From Saccharomycopsis fibuligera x Saccharomycopsis cf. fibuligera (taxonomy: Eukaryota; Ascomycota; Saccharomycetes; Ascoideales; Saccharomycopsidaceae), in assembly GCA_001936135.1 (NCBI GenBank), contig CP012811.1, positions 2,852,001-2,916,000 of the forward strand: a stretch of DNA of 64,000 bases, given 5' to 3'. The position numbers were made by a program, and so were the translations under genes. This document shows, in pieces, positions 42,529-54,900 of this stretch. The notes below the pieces were generated by a model, which did not search any database, was not told the origin of the DNA, and worked only from the letters and a program-made list of their open reading frames with translations. The first letter of the stretch is position 1. Every line of letters starts with the position of its first letter.

Positions 42529-45178
42529 TCAACCATTTCTATGCGAGCATTGATAAGAATTTAATTTCTTTATTCCGCATTGGAGATCTGCTTTTACTTT
42601 TGGTACTTCAAAACAAGCCTGTTTCCTTTATTTTCATCTTTAAATTTTTCTGAACTTTTTTTGTCAGATCAGCACTCTCTCTTGGCCGTTATAGAATTTC
42701 AGCGTACATTGCCATTTTGTTTAGCATTTAGTATCAAAGCTTGTGCACTTTTTAGTTGACACTTTTTCTTCAAGTTTTTATTTTTTTTTTTCTGTTTTTG
42801 TTTTTGACTTATACTCCAGCAAGTCTGCAGAGTACCTATACTATACTATATTATACTATAACATATTACATTGGCTTTCTTTGTCATAAAATCATATGGC
42901 ATTATTAGCGTTTTGTCTTTTCTTAAATTTTTTTCTTTAATATATTTTATTACTTCCTGTCAAGTGATTTTGCTATATTCGTTTATTTTACTTGTTGGCA
43001 TTAGCTTTTCATTACACGTTCTATCATTTTATCTTTTCTCACCTTAAATTGAAGCATCATTTCAATTTTGAAACGTTTCGAGTGTTTTTTCCGGCAGCTG
43101 CCTAAATTGTAATAATTTTCAGGATCATAAAATTTAGACTAATCATTTTTTTATTAATTAGTTAGGTTCTTATTTTATCCAAGCCGCCACTACTGCTCTA
43201 GTATGTACCTCAGACACCATGCAACACTTTAAAAGCAGTATAGATATCTCCAAAACCAACCTTCAGCTCCAGCTTCTTGCTCTGTATACAATGTCATGGG
43301 AAGTTTGAGGATTCGTAGCAATGTATAGATCAATATTTGACACCTCGTATTGATTCTTCCTGTATAATTTAAAGTTTGTTCCATAGACTTCTTTCAACTG
43401 TTTTTACCAATTTAGCTAATTTTGTGATGTTTTAGAGTTGTTGACTACTGATCTCGTCATCTTAGTGGCAAGTGTATTAATGCTAGTGTTGTTGTTTTTT
43501 CTATATAGGCAGTAAAATAAAGTTTCGATAACTCAACATGTAATATTGAGGAATGGTAACAAAGGAGTGCATGAGCTAAATAAGACTAAAAACATTGAAT
43601 AATGTAGGTAAAAAAAGCTTATATCATGTTACTTCTATGCTAGCTAACACAGAAGCCCGTCTTTTTTATTTCATAATCCTCATTTCTTATTGCGCCTCCT
43701 GCTGATCGTAAAACATATTATTTGTTTAAGTTCTGTAACATATTGTACGTATTGTGTCTGTTTTTATGGCTGCCGTGATTGGCATGGCGGTTAATAATTG
43801 TTGTTATTGTCGTTATCGTTGTTGTTGCTGTTGTGGAGGTCTGCCGATGAGAGAATAAAAGCATATGCAAGGGTTTTTGCTCCACCGGCAGCAGCATAGA
43901 AACGGAAATTTTTTCCCGGTTTAATCTCCTTTTTTAACTTTCTTTTTTTTTTTTCTTGACCTTTTTCTACACTTTATTTTTTCTTTTGGTTGGGAAAAGT
44001 TTTATCCATTAAATTCACCAGCTGCTAGCCAGCTAGCTCACTCGCGTTCACTGAAAAAGTTAGGTTTCTTGAGATTCTCCTTCAAAAATAGGACATTTTT
44101 CCTGATAGCGTTATTAAGTAGCATCAACTGTGGATGGACGATTGGTTGCCGCTGTTAGGCGGAGCTAGTCTTTCGCGGTATCGCCACTTTGCGGAAAGTA
44201 CTAATGGTACCTTAGAACTGCTAAGTTTACCAGCCCATTAATAAAATTCCTATTGTAAAGAAAAACTTGCCTTTTTTGACCAGTAATTTTTCATTATACG
44301 TAAACAATTCTTTCGTTCCTATAAAAATTAGGTACGATGGGTGCGTATTGAGGCTATCTATGTATGGATGACTTTAGAAGATTATTATAATTATTTTAAG
44401 TTATATTAGGCAACACTCAGCATACTGGTAAAAAATCCTTTAAAGTAGTTCATTGAAATTTTGATTAGGCAATATTGTAGCGTTTTTCTGGAAAGCTAGC
44501 GAAGAGATCCACCGCGTATTTTTAAAAATAAGTATTGGTATATGTTTAAATAACCCAATATTCGTCGTTCGTCGTCTTTTTTGTCTTTTTTGTCTAACTT
44601 GTTTATGTTTTACTTTATTTTTATCTTTGTCTCAGTGCTACATTGCCGAAAAGCACGACTGACATACATCAGAGTCATGGCCGACCGATTTTAGAAAATC
44701 AGATGCTCATTCCAATAATGATTATTGTTAGTATAGTATCGCTGGACAATCATACGCGAGTCTAACGTTTTTCTTTTTTTTTTTTTTTTTTTTAAACGAA
44801 AAGAAAAACCGTTTGAAGATCAAAATCAATTGCAAATCTTCTTTGGCTTCTTTATTGCACTTTTCTGTTTATTTTCTTTCCAGTTATATTCTGCACGCCG
44901 CAGTTAACAATAATAGGTTACTGATCGACTACATCCTTCCGAGACATTCATGCTGACTGCTATTTGGAAACAATGTTAATCAAAAGTTTATTGCTTAACC
45001 ACTGCGCCTTCTTGATTCATATACAGCTATATATGATGTAAAACTTTTTTTTTTTAATTTTCTTTTCTATTTGATATTTTGAATGATTATCCGTTTTGTA
45101 CAATATGCTTATGGCATTATTAAAAATACAGAGCCAACTCGAAATACTTCGGCAGGAAAATTAGCACCAAAATATGGA

Positions 45179-45259
45179 TATTGGAACCAATTTGCGAAGT
45201 AAGCACCAGTTATGATCGATTGGTTGCCAAATTGCTGTTAGTTGGTTGCCAAGCTGCTT
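45179..45259. repeat. Cluster of TTGG-n-CCAA dyads
   Basis: ATTGGAACCAAT (45180-45191), then TTGGTTGCCAA at 45220-45230 and at 45242-45252, the last two inside an 18-bp imperfect repeat with 22-bp spacing (each followed by a TGCT element). A related TTGGTTGCCGCTGTTAG occurs near 44142. Confidence 0.7.
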
Positions 45260-45461
45260 CCATGAAATAAGAGCAACAAAATGATGCTACTTATAAATTA
45301 GTATTATTGGCATCTTTCGCCGTATTTACGGTACGTTAAGAAATTGCGCATATTATGTTAGTGAACCAAGGATCCTCAAAATGGCAGCAAAGCTTAGAAC
45401 TCAAAATACGGTGAGCGTAAATTTCGATGTTTTCGCTCAGCGATTGCTCTTTTGGATTTTT

Positions 45462-45471
45462 CCGCGCGCGG
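45462..45471. repeat. CG-only 10-bp palindrome
   Basis: CCGCGCGCGG in strongly AT-rich surroundings; it could form Z-DNA or be a protein site. Confidence 0.7.
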
Positions 45472-45584
45472 TTGATTTTCCCAATTCCGCTGACCTTTAG
45501 CTCAAAACTAATCAAGGCTCAATTACAAAAACCGGCAGTACTAAACTGACGCGATATCGTATGGAACGTATATCGTTCTCTGCT

Positions 45585-45615
45585 ACTAGTTAATTCATGA
45601 ACTCACTAGTTAATT
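45585..45615. repeat. Direct repeat ACTAGTTAATT, 20 bp apart
   Basis: Exact 11-bp copies at 45585-45595 and 45605-45615, i.e. two helical turns apart, downstream of the RPS27 stop. Confidence 0.7.
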
Positions 45616-45819
45616 ACATACATCTCTGCCATCAATACTTTTCAGCATTTGACATGTCTACGGTCCCGGTATTACAAAAAGCGTGATATATTTATATCAT
45701 ACAATATCTGTAGGCCACATCAAGAAAAAAGATTTAAAAAAGTGTGTTTTTATTAATATAACATATTAATGAGAAGCAGCAAGAAATAAAGAGTTCAAAA
45801 CAAATCCATTTCAACTAAT

Positions 45820-46827
45820 TTACTTTCTTCTGAAAGAGCAGCCTTCAGTCAATCTAGCTTTACCACCAGTTGGTTGACACAAGACAGTAGTACAAGCATC
45901 ACAAGTGACAGCAGTTTGAGCGTGGGAGAAGACAGTGGTAATGGCCAAACAGCCTGGGCATTTGACATCCATGAAGTAAGATCTTGGAGCTTGGACCAAG
46001 GTCTTCAACTTGTGTTTCTTCAATTCAGATTCCTGAGTTGGGTGCAATAAATCAACGACTAAAACCTATAGATAATTGTTAGTACCACGCTTCAGGTTTG
46101 ATACTTTGATTTTTTTAAGGCAAAAACAGCAAATCATTCATGTTTCGAAAATAACAACCACAATGTTAGTTGTGATCCACTTTGCGTGACGTTTATAGTA
46201 CAAACTAACAGGCTTTTAGCTCGTCCATATCATTATGTATTTTTGCTTTTGAATCTTGGAATTTAAAAAAAAAAATGCAGAAAAATTCAGTGTTGATCTT
46301 TGGAGCAAAGAGAGGCCATTGATTTGTAAATTTTCAGTTTTTGTTTGCAGTTTATAATTTTATTATCCATTTAACAAACCATATTCACAATTTGCTATTG
46401 TATTTGTGGCTCAATAAAATGTCTCTCAGCTTAATTGATTCCGTTTCGACTTATCCGTATCTCTTGATTTGCCACACAGTTTGTAATTAATTCCTACGAA
46501 TAAAACTCTTCGTGATGCTATTTGTCGTTGTCTTGCTAATTATCATAGCCACTTTGGCAATACGACTTTCATAATCAATGAGAAGTGATTATCTCAAATT
46601 CTCCATTCAAGTCAATAATGGGTATTATTCTCCATATTTATTTCATCAAATGTGTTCGTGTTTCATGATTTGAATAGAGGGGGCAAACTGGAAAAAATTG
46701 CCATTGGATTGTTTTATGATGAGTTTTTAAAAATGCTTTAATGTTGGCGATATTCTCTCAATATGAATGATTCTCATGTTTTTGATACTGTCTTTGCCCT
46801 ATTTGTGGCTTCTATATCACATACCAT
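45820..46827 (-). CDS. RPS27: 40S ribosomal protein eS27 (Rps27), intron after the start codon
   Basis: Exon 2 (45820-46065) encodes [20 protein letters not shown] onward, including the C4 zinc finger (CPGC and CDAC with the second pair CQ-type context) and the SFRRK terminus. The ATG stands alone at 46825-46827, followed at once by the donor GTATGT (46824-46819). The acceptor TATAG ends at 46066 and a perfect TACTAAC lies at 46084-46078. Spliced length is 82 residues, the exact length of S. cerevisiae Rps27A, which also has its intron directly after ATG. An in-frame internal ATG 9 codons in would lose the conserved N-terminus. The intron (759 nt) is long for a yeast. The protein is a surface component of the small ribosomal subunit. 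Confidence 0.95.
46066..46824 (-). other. RPS27 intron, 759 nt
   Basis: GTATGT donor, TACTAAC branch point 12 nt before the TATAG acceptor. I looked for box C/box D pairs and an H/ACA layout on the minus strand and found no convincing snoRNA; a near-box C (TTGATGA) at about 46650 has no box D partner at normal distance. Confidence 0.9.
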
Positions 46828-48205
46828 CTTGTATTATATTGTATATTATCTGACTGGTAGTTCTTGATGTCTAAAACAGTGTAAAATCAGTATGAAAAAT
46901 TTTTTTTCTCTTTTCTTCAATATTTTGCCTATAGGGAAAACTGCTGCTGCGTGTGCTTGTCGTTGGTCATTTTCCACATAGCGACAAAAAGTCACCCGCC
47001 AGTCGTTCAAAATCGTCTTTACTTTTTCTTTCGAACAAAGTTACCCGCTGAGACATATTTCTCTCTCAGCTTAAAAGATTGTAATTCATGTGACTTCGGC
47101 AGCCAGCTGCGAGGCGTAAAATCTGCTTTGGACAGTCACTTTTGGCCCTCTCCATCACATGATAGTAATTAGGGCTAAATATGCGCAAAAAGCTTTCAGT
47201 TTCCAAGGTTTTGGCACGTTCTCGCGTATACGCATAAAGACAGAGGCATTTTTCTCAAGATGCAGGCCAAATCTGTATGGATAGTTTATTTTTATTTCTA
47301 GTTTCCTGTCAAAACTATTTTTGTGTTTATGCTTCTATTTGTGTTTGTCCCTTTGAGATTTGATTAGTATATTGAATAAAGTTGGTTTACTGCACCCCAG
47401 AACCACCCTTAGTTTATGATTATTAGCCTCATCAAGAACGAATTTTGTGTATCCTTCGTGAGCTAGTCAAATCATCGTGTTTTTTTGTTTTTTGTTTTTG
47501 TCTTTTTTTTTTTTTTTATAATGTCTACTACTTTGGCGCTGGATGTGTATGATATATAACATGGTCGCTGTGAGATTTCTTTGAATTGATAACGCTGATG
47601 GCATGTTTTAGTGCGCTTGCAACTTAAAAAACCATGACTTTTTTCCATCCATTGTGATTCTTCCCACAATCATTTTCGATCAAAGTTCATAGATTTTGCT
47701 GATGTCCAAAAAAGTTGATAAGACAGACTGTCCAAAACAAATATTAACGTATTCCACTAGCCTAGTAAAAGCTTAGTGCCACTGGTCAACTAAAAGCTTC
47801 ACGGCCAATAAGCTATCATGTAGTTTGATTCAAAAATAATACTATCTGCTTTGAAGTAACGGACCACTACGGCAAAAAAGTATAATGTAGAATACGGATC
47901 GCCAATAACATAAACAGTTGACAATTTAGCATTTCGTGAATTAGAAAATTGGAAAAAACAAAAATAGTACTAAGAAAAAATAATTTAGTGAAGATAAAGA
48001 CAAACAAAATAAGAGACAAGTAAAATGTAGAAAAGAATAGGAAAAAAAGGCAAGATAAAAATATAAAATTAAAGTATAGCACCTTTCTTAAATACAGATA
48101 AGAGACGGTTATAGCGGATTTGATTCAAAAGAATTAACAAAGAATAGATTTCTTGATTTGCTGTGTATTTGAATTGAATTGTAAGGTTGTGAAAACTTCC
48201 TTCAT
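46828..48205. promoter_or_regulatory. RPS27 upstream region / GLC7 3' region
   Basis: 1.4 kb with no gene recognised. T-run at 47498-47517. A Tbf1-type site is listed separately. The sequence next to GLC7 is A-rich on the plus strand and probably holds its 3' UTR. Confidence 0.55.
47169..47178. promoter_or_regulatory. Tbf1-type motif upstream of RPS27
   Basis: TTAGGGCTAA, about 340 bp before the RPS27 ATG, fits the Tbf1 consensus (TTAGGGYT). In Candida-type yeasts Tbf1 with Cbf1 controls ribosomal protein genes; a one-mismatch Cbf1 element (TCACATG) lies 12 bp upstream on the plus strand. Confidence 0.4.
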
Positions 48206-49433
48206 TTATTTGGTTACCTTCTTTGGCTTTCTTGGGGGTGTTACTGATCTGGAGTTATTATTTACGTAAGTGTATTTGGATTTTTTTTCAGCAGGCTTTA
48301 AGATTTGGAAAGAGCACAACAAACTTTCATCAACGCTCATCATGGCACCTGCATTGTCAAATTCCCCACAATAATTTGGAGCTGAGAATAATGTCACTAA
48401 TTGTCGTTTACTAAAAAACTCGTAACCGTCTTCAACAACTTGATGCGCCCTACAAATCAAATCCATATCCTGTTTTTGTAAGAATCGAGAGATAACATCT
48501 GGCCCAAACGTGAATGACACTCCTCTATCATTTTCTGACCATCCGGTTATATCTTTATCTGGATCCGACCACAACAAATCACATAATAATCCAACATCAG
48601 GAATATCAGTTGGTCTCATAACTCTTCTGATTTGTTCCATGGAGTTCAAGTCAGGACTCAAACCACCATGCATTGTAAATATCTTTTCGTCTATAATTGC
48701 GGCAATTGGCAAGCAGTTGAAGCAATCGGTAAATGTTTTCCATAACTTGATATTGTAACGTCTTTTACATTCATCGTAAAAACCGTAGATTCTGTTAATG
48801 GAGGCACATTCGTGGTTACCTCTCAAAATAAAAAAGTTCTCTGGATATTTGATTTTGTAGGCCAATAATAAGCATATTGTTTCCAATGACTGTTTACCTC
48901 TATCGACATAGTCTCCTAAAAACAAGTAGTTGGCCTCTGGTGGAAAGCCACCATATTCAAACAATCTCAACAAATCATAATACTGACCGTGAATATCACC
49001 GCATATCTAAAAAGGATTATAGTTAGTATCATTTCCACAATTAGTGCATTGGTAAGGTTCCTAGTATTTCAATCAAAAGTGGTGAGTGGCAATTACGATT
49101 GCGTGGCGCGTCTGATTTGCGGGTACAAGCAAATACGCCACAACCATCATGACAAAATCATTAACACAAAACAAAGACAAAGAAAAATTAGATAAAGCAA
49201 CACCTCACTGAAAAAGTGTTGTCAAGTTTGACATTAAAATGAAAGATACTTACTTTGATTGGTGCTTCTAATTCTAGCAAGATAGGCTGCAGAATGAAAA
49301 TCTCTCTTGCTTTGGTGCAAAGATATCTAATCTCATTTTCTGCTAACTGAACTTGCTTTCCTGGTCTTGATCCTCTAACTTCTAGAAGTCTATTAACGAT
49401 TGAGTCGACATCTGGTTCCTGTTGATCAGCCAT
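48206..49433 (-). CDS. GLC7: Protein phosphatase 1 catalytic subunit Glc7
   Basis: Exon 1 is 49254-49433 (60 codons, ending ELEAPIK), exon 2 is 48206-49006 (starting [13 protein letters not shown]). Spliced product: 326 residues. The donor is GTAAGT at 49253-49248, the branch point TACTAAC at 49028-49022 and the acceptor TTTTTAG ends at 49007; the intron is 247 nt and in phase 0. All PPP-family metal and catalytic motifs are present: GDIHGQ, GDYVDRG, GNHE, the [13 protein letters not shown] segment and [13 protein letters not shown], the toxin-binding loop. The C-terminal tail ends [10 protein letters not shown], with the TPPR Cdk site conserved in PP1. It controls glycogen metabolism, mitotic exit, transcription termination and more through regulatory subunits. 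Confidence 0.97.
49007..49253 (-). other. GLC7 intron, 247 nt
   Basis: GTAAGT donor, perfect TACTAAC 14 nt from the acceptor AG. The splice restores the invariant KICGDIHGQ sequence. Confidence 0.95.
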
Positions 49434-51959
49434 ATTTGATTATTTCTTTTGAATTTGAGTAGCGTTTAGGGGTAAAATTAGTGTAATTGAAGGTGTGAGT
49501 TGTTTATCCAAGCACAATAATGATAGAATAACCAAAAAATGTTTATATGAATAAATAAACAAATGTGTTTTAGATTATCGGGTTGCCTGTGAAAGTTTGG
49601 TACTGGAAACAACAGTAGGTGGCTTTTAATGGTTTGATAGATCTGACAAGAGGCAATTTGTAATAAACAAACGACAAAGGAAAAAACTCAAGAGGAGAAA
49701 AACAGAAAAAGTAGAAAAATTCAAGAAAGAAAAAGGAAAAAAAGAAATAAAAAAACACAAGAAAAAAGAAAAACAAAAAGAAAAACTCAATCAAAACAGG
49801 GGCAAAGAATACACTAAGAAAGAGAAGAACCAAAATTTTGATCTTTCAAGGGGTTAGTAGATTCAAAATAGTGATATAAGTTTGTAGTTAACCTTTCAAC
49901 TGTGTATAGGTTGAGCGAACTCTGGAGGTACTATTTTTATTGCGCCTCCCTATTTTCGTTCTTTTCTCCAAAAAACTTGAAACACAGAACTGCGGTGACG
50001 GCGGAAGGAAGACAAAGCAACGGAAATCAAAGATCAAGTGATGCCGGTAAAATCCGGATCCGCTCAATACTGATTTCGCAATCAACGTTGATTACGCTAC
50101 ACGATAAGCAATAATGCTGAACTAAGACAGATACAGGCCACCCTATAGTGATTGAGAGGCTTTAAAGACTTGTGAGCTTACTATACCGGTTTCGAAATTT
50201 TAAACAGCACTGACATTTGAGTAAACAGCATTTGGCCAGTTGCCACGTAAATACTGTTAATAATCTTCCTGTATGTGTTGTTGGGCGCTAGCATAGGGCG
50301 GCGACGGCAGAAACGCGTATCTTCCATCCGCGCCCTCGGTTAAGCACCCGCATATAGAGTGGCTGCAAGGTGGTTCCTTTGCTTGTTTCCGCTCAGGGGC
50401 GGAGAGTCTTTTAGAAGCGCGGAAAGGTGCTTACATGGCTGTCCCCTTATAGCTGTTATAACCCAAGTTTTCTTATTGATAAGAGCTGACAAGTTTTTTT
50501 TTTTTTTAAGAAAGATACTTTTCCCTTCATAGAGCCTTTAGTTGCTCAACATGTTAAAAGATTTTCTTAAGTTGAACCTTCATGTAGGTATGCTTTGATT
50601 AAATCGTTGTGCTTTCTTTTTCTGGTTCAAAAAGGTTGACCTTGTAAATATAACTAGATCTCAACAAAAAAAATTTTGAGTAACTGCTTAAATTTTTAGG
50701 ACTTTAAAAATTGTTATTTCATTGCTCTGTTTGCAATAAATTTTGTGGAATTAAGTATTCCTGAAGCTTGTATATAGCGTCTTCAAAGGCACACATCTGT
50801 ATTAAGTTATTAATAAAATAACAGAAAATATTCATCACTATTAGAAAGCGTATGTAAGCATTATCTTTTTAAACATACAGGAGGGCTCTTGTATAACACT
50901 ACTTGGAAAAAAATTAACCTAAGTTTTGAGACTTTTTTTTCACACACAAGGTTAATCATCTATATATAACTGATAGAAAATGCAATCTTGTAAACATATA
51001 TAAATTCACAGTGTATATAAGTAGTGTTCAGTTATTTTTATATTGGAAATACTTAATTAAATGAGAAACCATAAGACCAGCGAAAACAGAAATGTATATG
51101 AAAAGAGCTGGTTGTTCCTTGATCATGATTATGATCATACAATCAAAAAATACAATCAAAAGAGCATTTCTATTGAATTTAAAAGATTAAATATGTCTAT
51201 TTCCTCAAAAGTCTAAATTTTTGAGACTGCTTCCGTGGAGAATTGTTCAAGATAATACGCTAGGTTTGTAAACACGAAGGCTGGGATACAACTTTTTAGT
51301 TAGTTTGAAGGCATAGCGATATTCTGTATGACTGTCTATAGTGAGTCTTACATAAAAGGATGCTGAAAACTTTTAAAAATCAGTACACCGATATTAATAG
51401 AGTTGAAATTGCACAGGCTCTCCTTTTTTTTTTTTTTTTTTTTTTTTTAGTGTAAGTTTCAATGCAACTGTTTTCCTTTGAAAAGAAACCAACCAAATCA
51501 ACTTTACCCTTTTTTAGCTCTCTGTACTACAAGGTACTCTAAGAAATTCTATAAAAAAAAAACAGTAAATTATTTCACAGAGTTGCTATTTTTGAAAACG
51601 CATAAAGTTATTGCGAAAACGTATATTCATTTACGTTATCACCCGTTGAATGTTCGAATAGGTTTTTACTTTCTTGGTGAAAGTTCAATGTTTATGGCCA
51701 GAGGTAGAGGACGGCTGAAGACAGAATTCATGCATGTTGACGCAACATCGATAAGCTCTCCCGCGAATCATTTCTACAAGGGTGTCACTTTGTTATAGCA
51801 ATTCAACCACTGATACCAAAGAGCTGTTAAGTACGATCTTGACGTCAAATAACATGACAATAATCACTAAAATATATGAGCTTTATACATACAGTTTTTT
51901 AAATAGTAGACAAAAAATTAAATAAAAAAAAAATAAAAAACAGTTTCTAGAGTCTTCAT
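49434..51959. promoter_or_regulatory. 2.5 kb upstream of GLC7 / downstream of GCN1
   Basis: No gene recognised. Purine-rich for the first 400 bp upstream of GLC7. Long T-run at 51424-51449 and a hairpin TGATCAT/ATGATCA (51120-51126 and 51131-51137). A GC-rich block at 50281-50440 stands out and is listed separately. Frames such as 51478-51798 resemble nothing known. Confidence 0.55.
50281..50440. other. GC-rich block with nested dyads (possible structured RNA)
   Basis: 65% G+C in 50281-50340 and 55% in 50341-50400, against 23% in a sample at 50641-50700. Pairings: TAAGCACC (50341-50348) with GGTGCTTA (50426-50433); TTTCCGC (50386-50392) with GCGGAAA (50419-50425), directly abutting the first; and a GCAAGG...CCTTTGC hairpin (50365-50370 with 50376-50382, one bulged T) in the remaining arm. 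Together these make a three-way junction of 93 nt. Just upstream AGGGCG (50295) can pair with CGCCCT (50331). It is not a tRNA: no B box is present. Confidence 0.45.
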
Positions 51960-54900
51960 CTACACCTTAGTAAGTTCAACACCACCCACAGACCAAATTT
52001 CCTTCTCATCCTCAAATCTGTCAGAGAACATTGCTTCTTCGTCACCACCAGCTTCCAATCTCTCTCTTTCAACATTAGCCAATCTCACGGCAACTCTCTT
52101 TGTATAATCGCCAATTGATCTCAATTGAATTACAGCACCAACGCTGTTCTTGATAGTTTTTTTATCCGTACTCAAATTTTCACTTACGTCCTTGAACCAT
52201 TCGTTGAAGAATGTCAATTCTTCATCTTGCACTAATCTGAAGACTTCCAAATAAGATTTTTCAGCTGCTAGTTTAATAGGAATGATAACGTCTCTAACAC
52301 AACTGAACACACTAGTTGCCACAGTATTAATGTTTGGCTTAACAACTTCTTCAAACTTCAATCTCGCGACTGTACGAATAACCACAAGAGCCAATCTTCT
52401 TGAGTCAATAGAGTTGCTTACTGGCTTAGTAGCAACGTTGCTTAACTCAACGACAAGACCATTGACCAAATCGTCGGCCAACTCAAATGGTTGGATTTCG
52501 GCTGAATCAGAAGCACCCTTTTTGAGCTGTAAGTCAGGCAAAGAATATTGCTTTGGTGCGCTAGTTTCACCGCACAATAACAATATTTTACCTGCTGCCA
52601 ATATAGATTGGTCACTTAAATATGGTTCAGGAGAGTTTATGCCATTAATTAAAAACTTGACAAGTTCAACGCTTAATCCACTCTCAAAAATAACCTTTGG
52701 TGAATCTTTCAAGAAAGCATTTAAAGTTAAAACAGCAAACTTTCCGCTTTCCCCTTGAACAGAGTCAGTGTTTTCACTTGAAAGAATTTTTTCTTTGATG
52801 ATACGAATTGCTTCTTCTTGAGACATAATTCTAGACACAGAACCAATCAACTTAGCGTATGCCACAATAAGCTTATCATCAACGTTGAATATTTCTTGTT
52901 CAATTAATTCAATTACACCATGTTTGGAAGCTTCGTTAAGTTTAAAGCCAACTTTGCTGGTAACTTCAATTAAAGCCTTCAACATAGCGGTTTTAACACC
53001 ACTGTCTTCACTACCTTTAACACCATTGATCAATTCAGAGACCAATGGATCAATACGTGGTTGATATTGAATCAAAGTACCCAAGGCTTTGGCAGCTCTC
53101 AACCTTAAGAGTTCAGTACCAGTGTCAGATAGAGATTTGATGAAAGTTCTTTGCAATTGAGGAATGAATGGCCTCAAGAATTGAGGAATCTTCTCCAACA
53201 ACATGTTTAATGCAGATAAAATGGCTGCTTTAACATCACCAGACACTCTTTCACCAATAACACGGATCAAAGGACCAGTAATGGTAGTGAAGAATGGTTT
53301 CAAGTTTAATGCTGGGGTCTTAGAGACAATATCAGCAATAGCAACAGCTGAAGTTTCTTTTTGAATAGAAGAGCCATACATTAAACCATGAATAAAAATA
53401 GGCAAAACACAATTTGGACCCTTTGGAACAATCTTAAAGGCTTTCAAGTCCTTACCGCTAGTACCAGTAGTCTTCAAGGTATGTTGTGCTGGACCGACAA
53501 GCTTTTCTAATGATTCCTTAGACTGATGTTTGACTAATTCGTTCAAAGCTTCCCAATCGTATTTTACCAACTGATCATCATCATCGTCCAATGCTCCAAT
53601 ACATCTTTGCACAACATCAGCGGTATAAATAGAATAATCCAAAGTGGTTTGCGAGAAGAAAACAGACAAATGCTCAAACATAACCAAAACCTTCTTTTTG
53701 TTTTCATTCTTCAATAATGCCAAGATTTGCTGCATCAATGGGTGACAACCCTCATCATCAGTAACAGACAACAAAACTTTTGTGAAAGCTTTGGATACTT
53801 GCTTTCTAGTAGTATCTTCTGCACTAGAGAAACCAACCAAACAATCGAGAATAGAATTGATAATGTTTGATAAATGTCTGTACAAAATTTGTCCAGCAAC
53901 CTCTGCCAAAGCACCAAGAGCACTTGCCTTTGATGCATCTATTGGTGGAGACAATAATGATGGAATTAAAATTGGGAAAATTTCATCTGATTTGTTAAAC
54001 ATGATCTCCCTTAAAGCTTTAATAGCATTTTCAGATTCAGTTTCAGAGTCCAAAAGTCTCAACAAGTGAGGAATAATACCATCAATTGCTGGTTTACCAA
54101 TGGCCTCTAACAAGCCATCAAATGCTTGACCAGCAGCCTCACGAACATTTTCGTTAGAGTCAATGATAGCATCGCTAACAATTTTGATAAAGACGTCTTG
54201 GTGTTCAATAATGTTGCTTTCCATTGTGGATGCCATGATTTCTCTCAATGCAATACAGATACCTTGTTTAGCATCAGCATCACCAGAAATCATAATCTCT
54301 TCGGAAGTTGGCAATAACTGGCTCAAAACAGAAGGACCAATACGGCGAACCAAGTCACCCAAAGCAGTAGCACTAATTCTTCTTTGAGATTCATCAGAGC
54401 TTGCCAAACGACGAATGATAATGGTGGCCAAAGTTGGCAAGATTTCTTTAACGGTACGTGGAGTGTTGGAAACAAGTGGATTCCAAATCTCAATTGCCGC
54501 ATTACGAACGGTACCAGCGATATCAGAACGACAAATAAACAACAATGACAAGACTCTGTCACGACGTTCTTGACCCAACACCTCAACAAGCTTAGCATTA
54601 GCAGCAGTATTTTCCGTTAAGTAAACAGTTTCCAATTGTTCGTCATGCTCAGTTAATTCACCATTGACATCAATAGATTTCTGGGAAATACCAGCAAGTT
54701 GGAATAACAAGTCACCAGTCAACTTAACAGACGATAATCTGATACGGTAGTTGACGTTAGATAAGCCATTTTCTAATTCTGGCAAGAACAAATCAACTGC
54801 CTTATTTGCATAGTTAGAGACAACCAACTTACCAGCTCTGATAGCAATATCGTTAACAGTATCATCTTCATCGGCCAAACCAGACAAGATTGGCGGAAGA

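Larger units (their letters stand above)
42529..45819. other. 3.3 kb convergent gap, small ORF / RPS27
   Basis: No recognisable gene. AT-rich with T-runs (42780-42790, 43944-43954, 44769-44793). Local features: TTGG/CCAA dyads and a 22-bp-spaced repeat at 45179-45259, a 10-bp CG palindrome at 45462, and a direct repeat at 45585-45615. A TACTAAC on the minus strand (44727-44733) has no exon partner that I can find. Confidence 0.5.

Noticed and set aside
44727-44733. TACTAAC on the minus strand as evidence of an intron
   Set aside because: A 7-mer is expected several times by chance in 64 kb on two strands, and no exons could be placed around it.
50341-50433. tRNA or RNase P/MRP RNA
   Set aside because: Neither the tRNA boxes nor the conserved GAGGAAAGUC-type core of RNase P is present.
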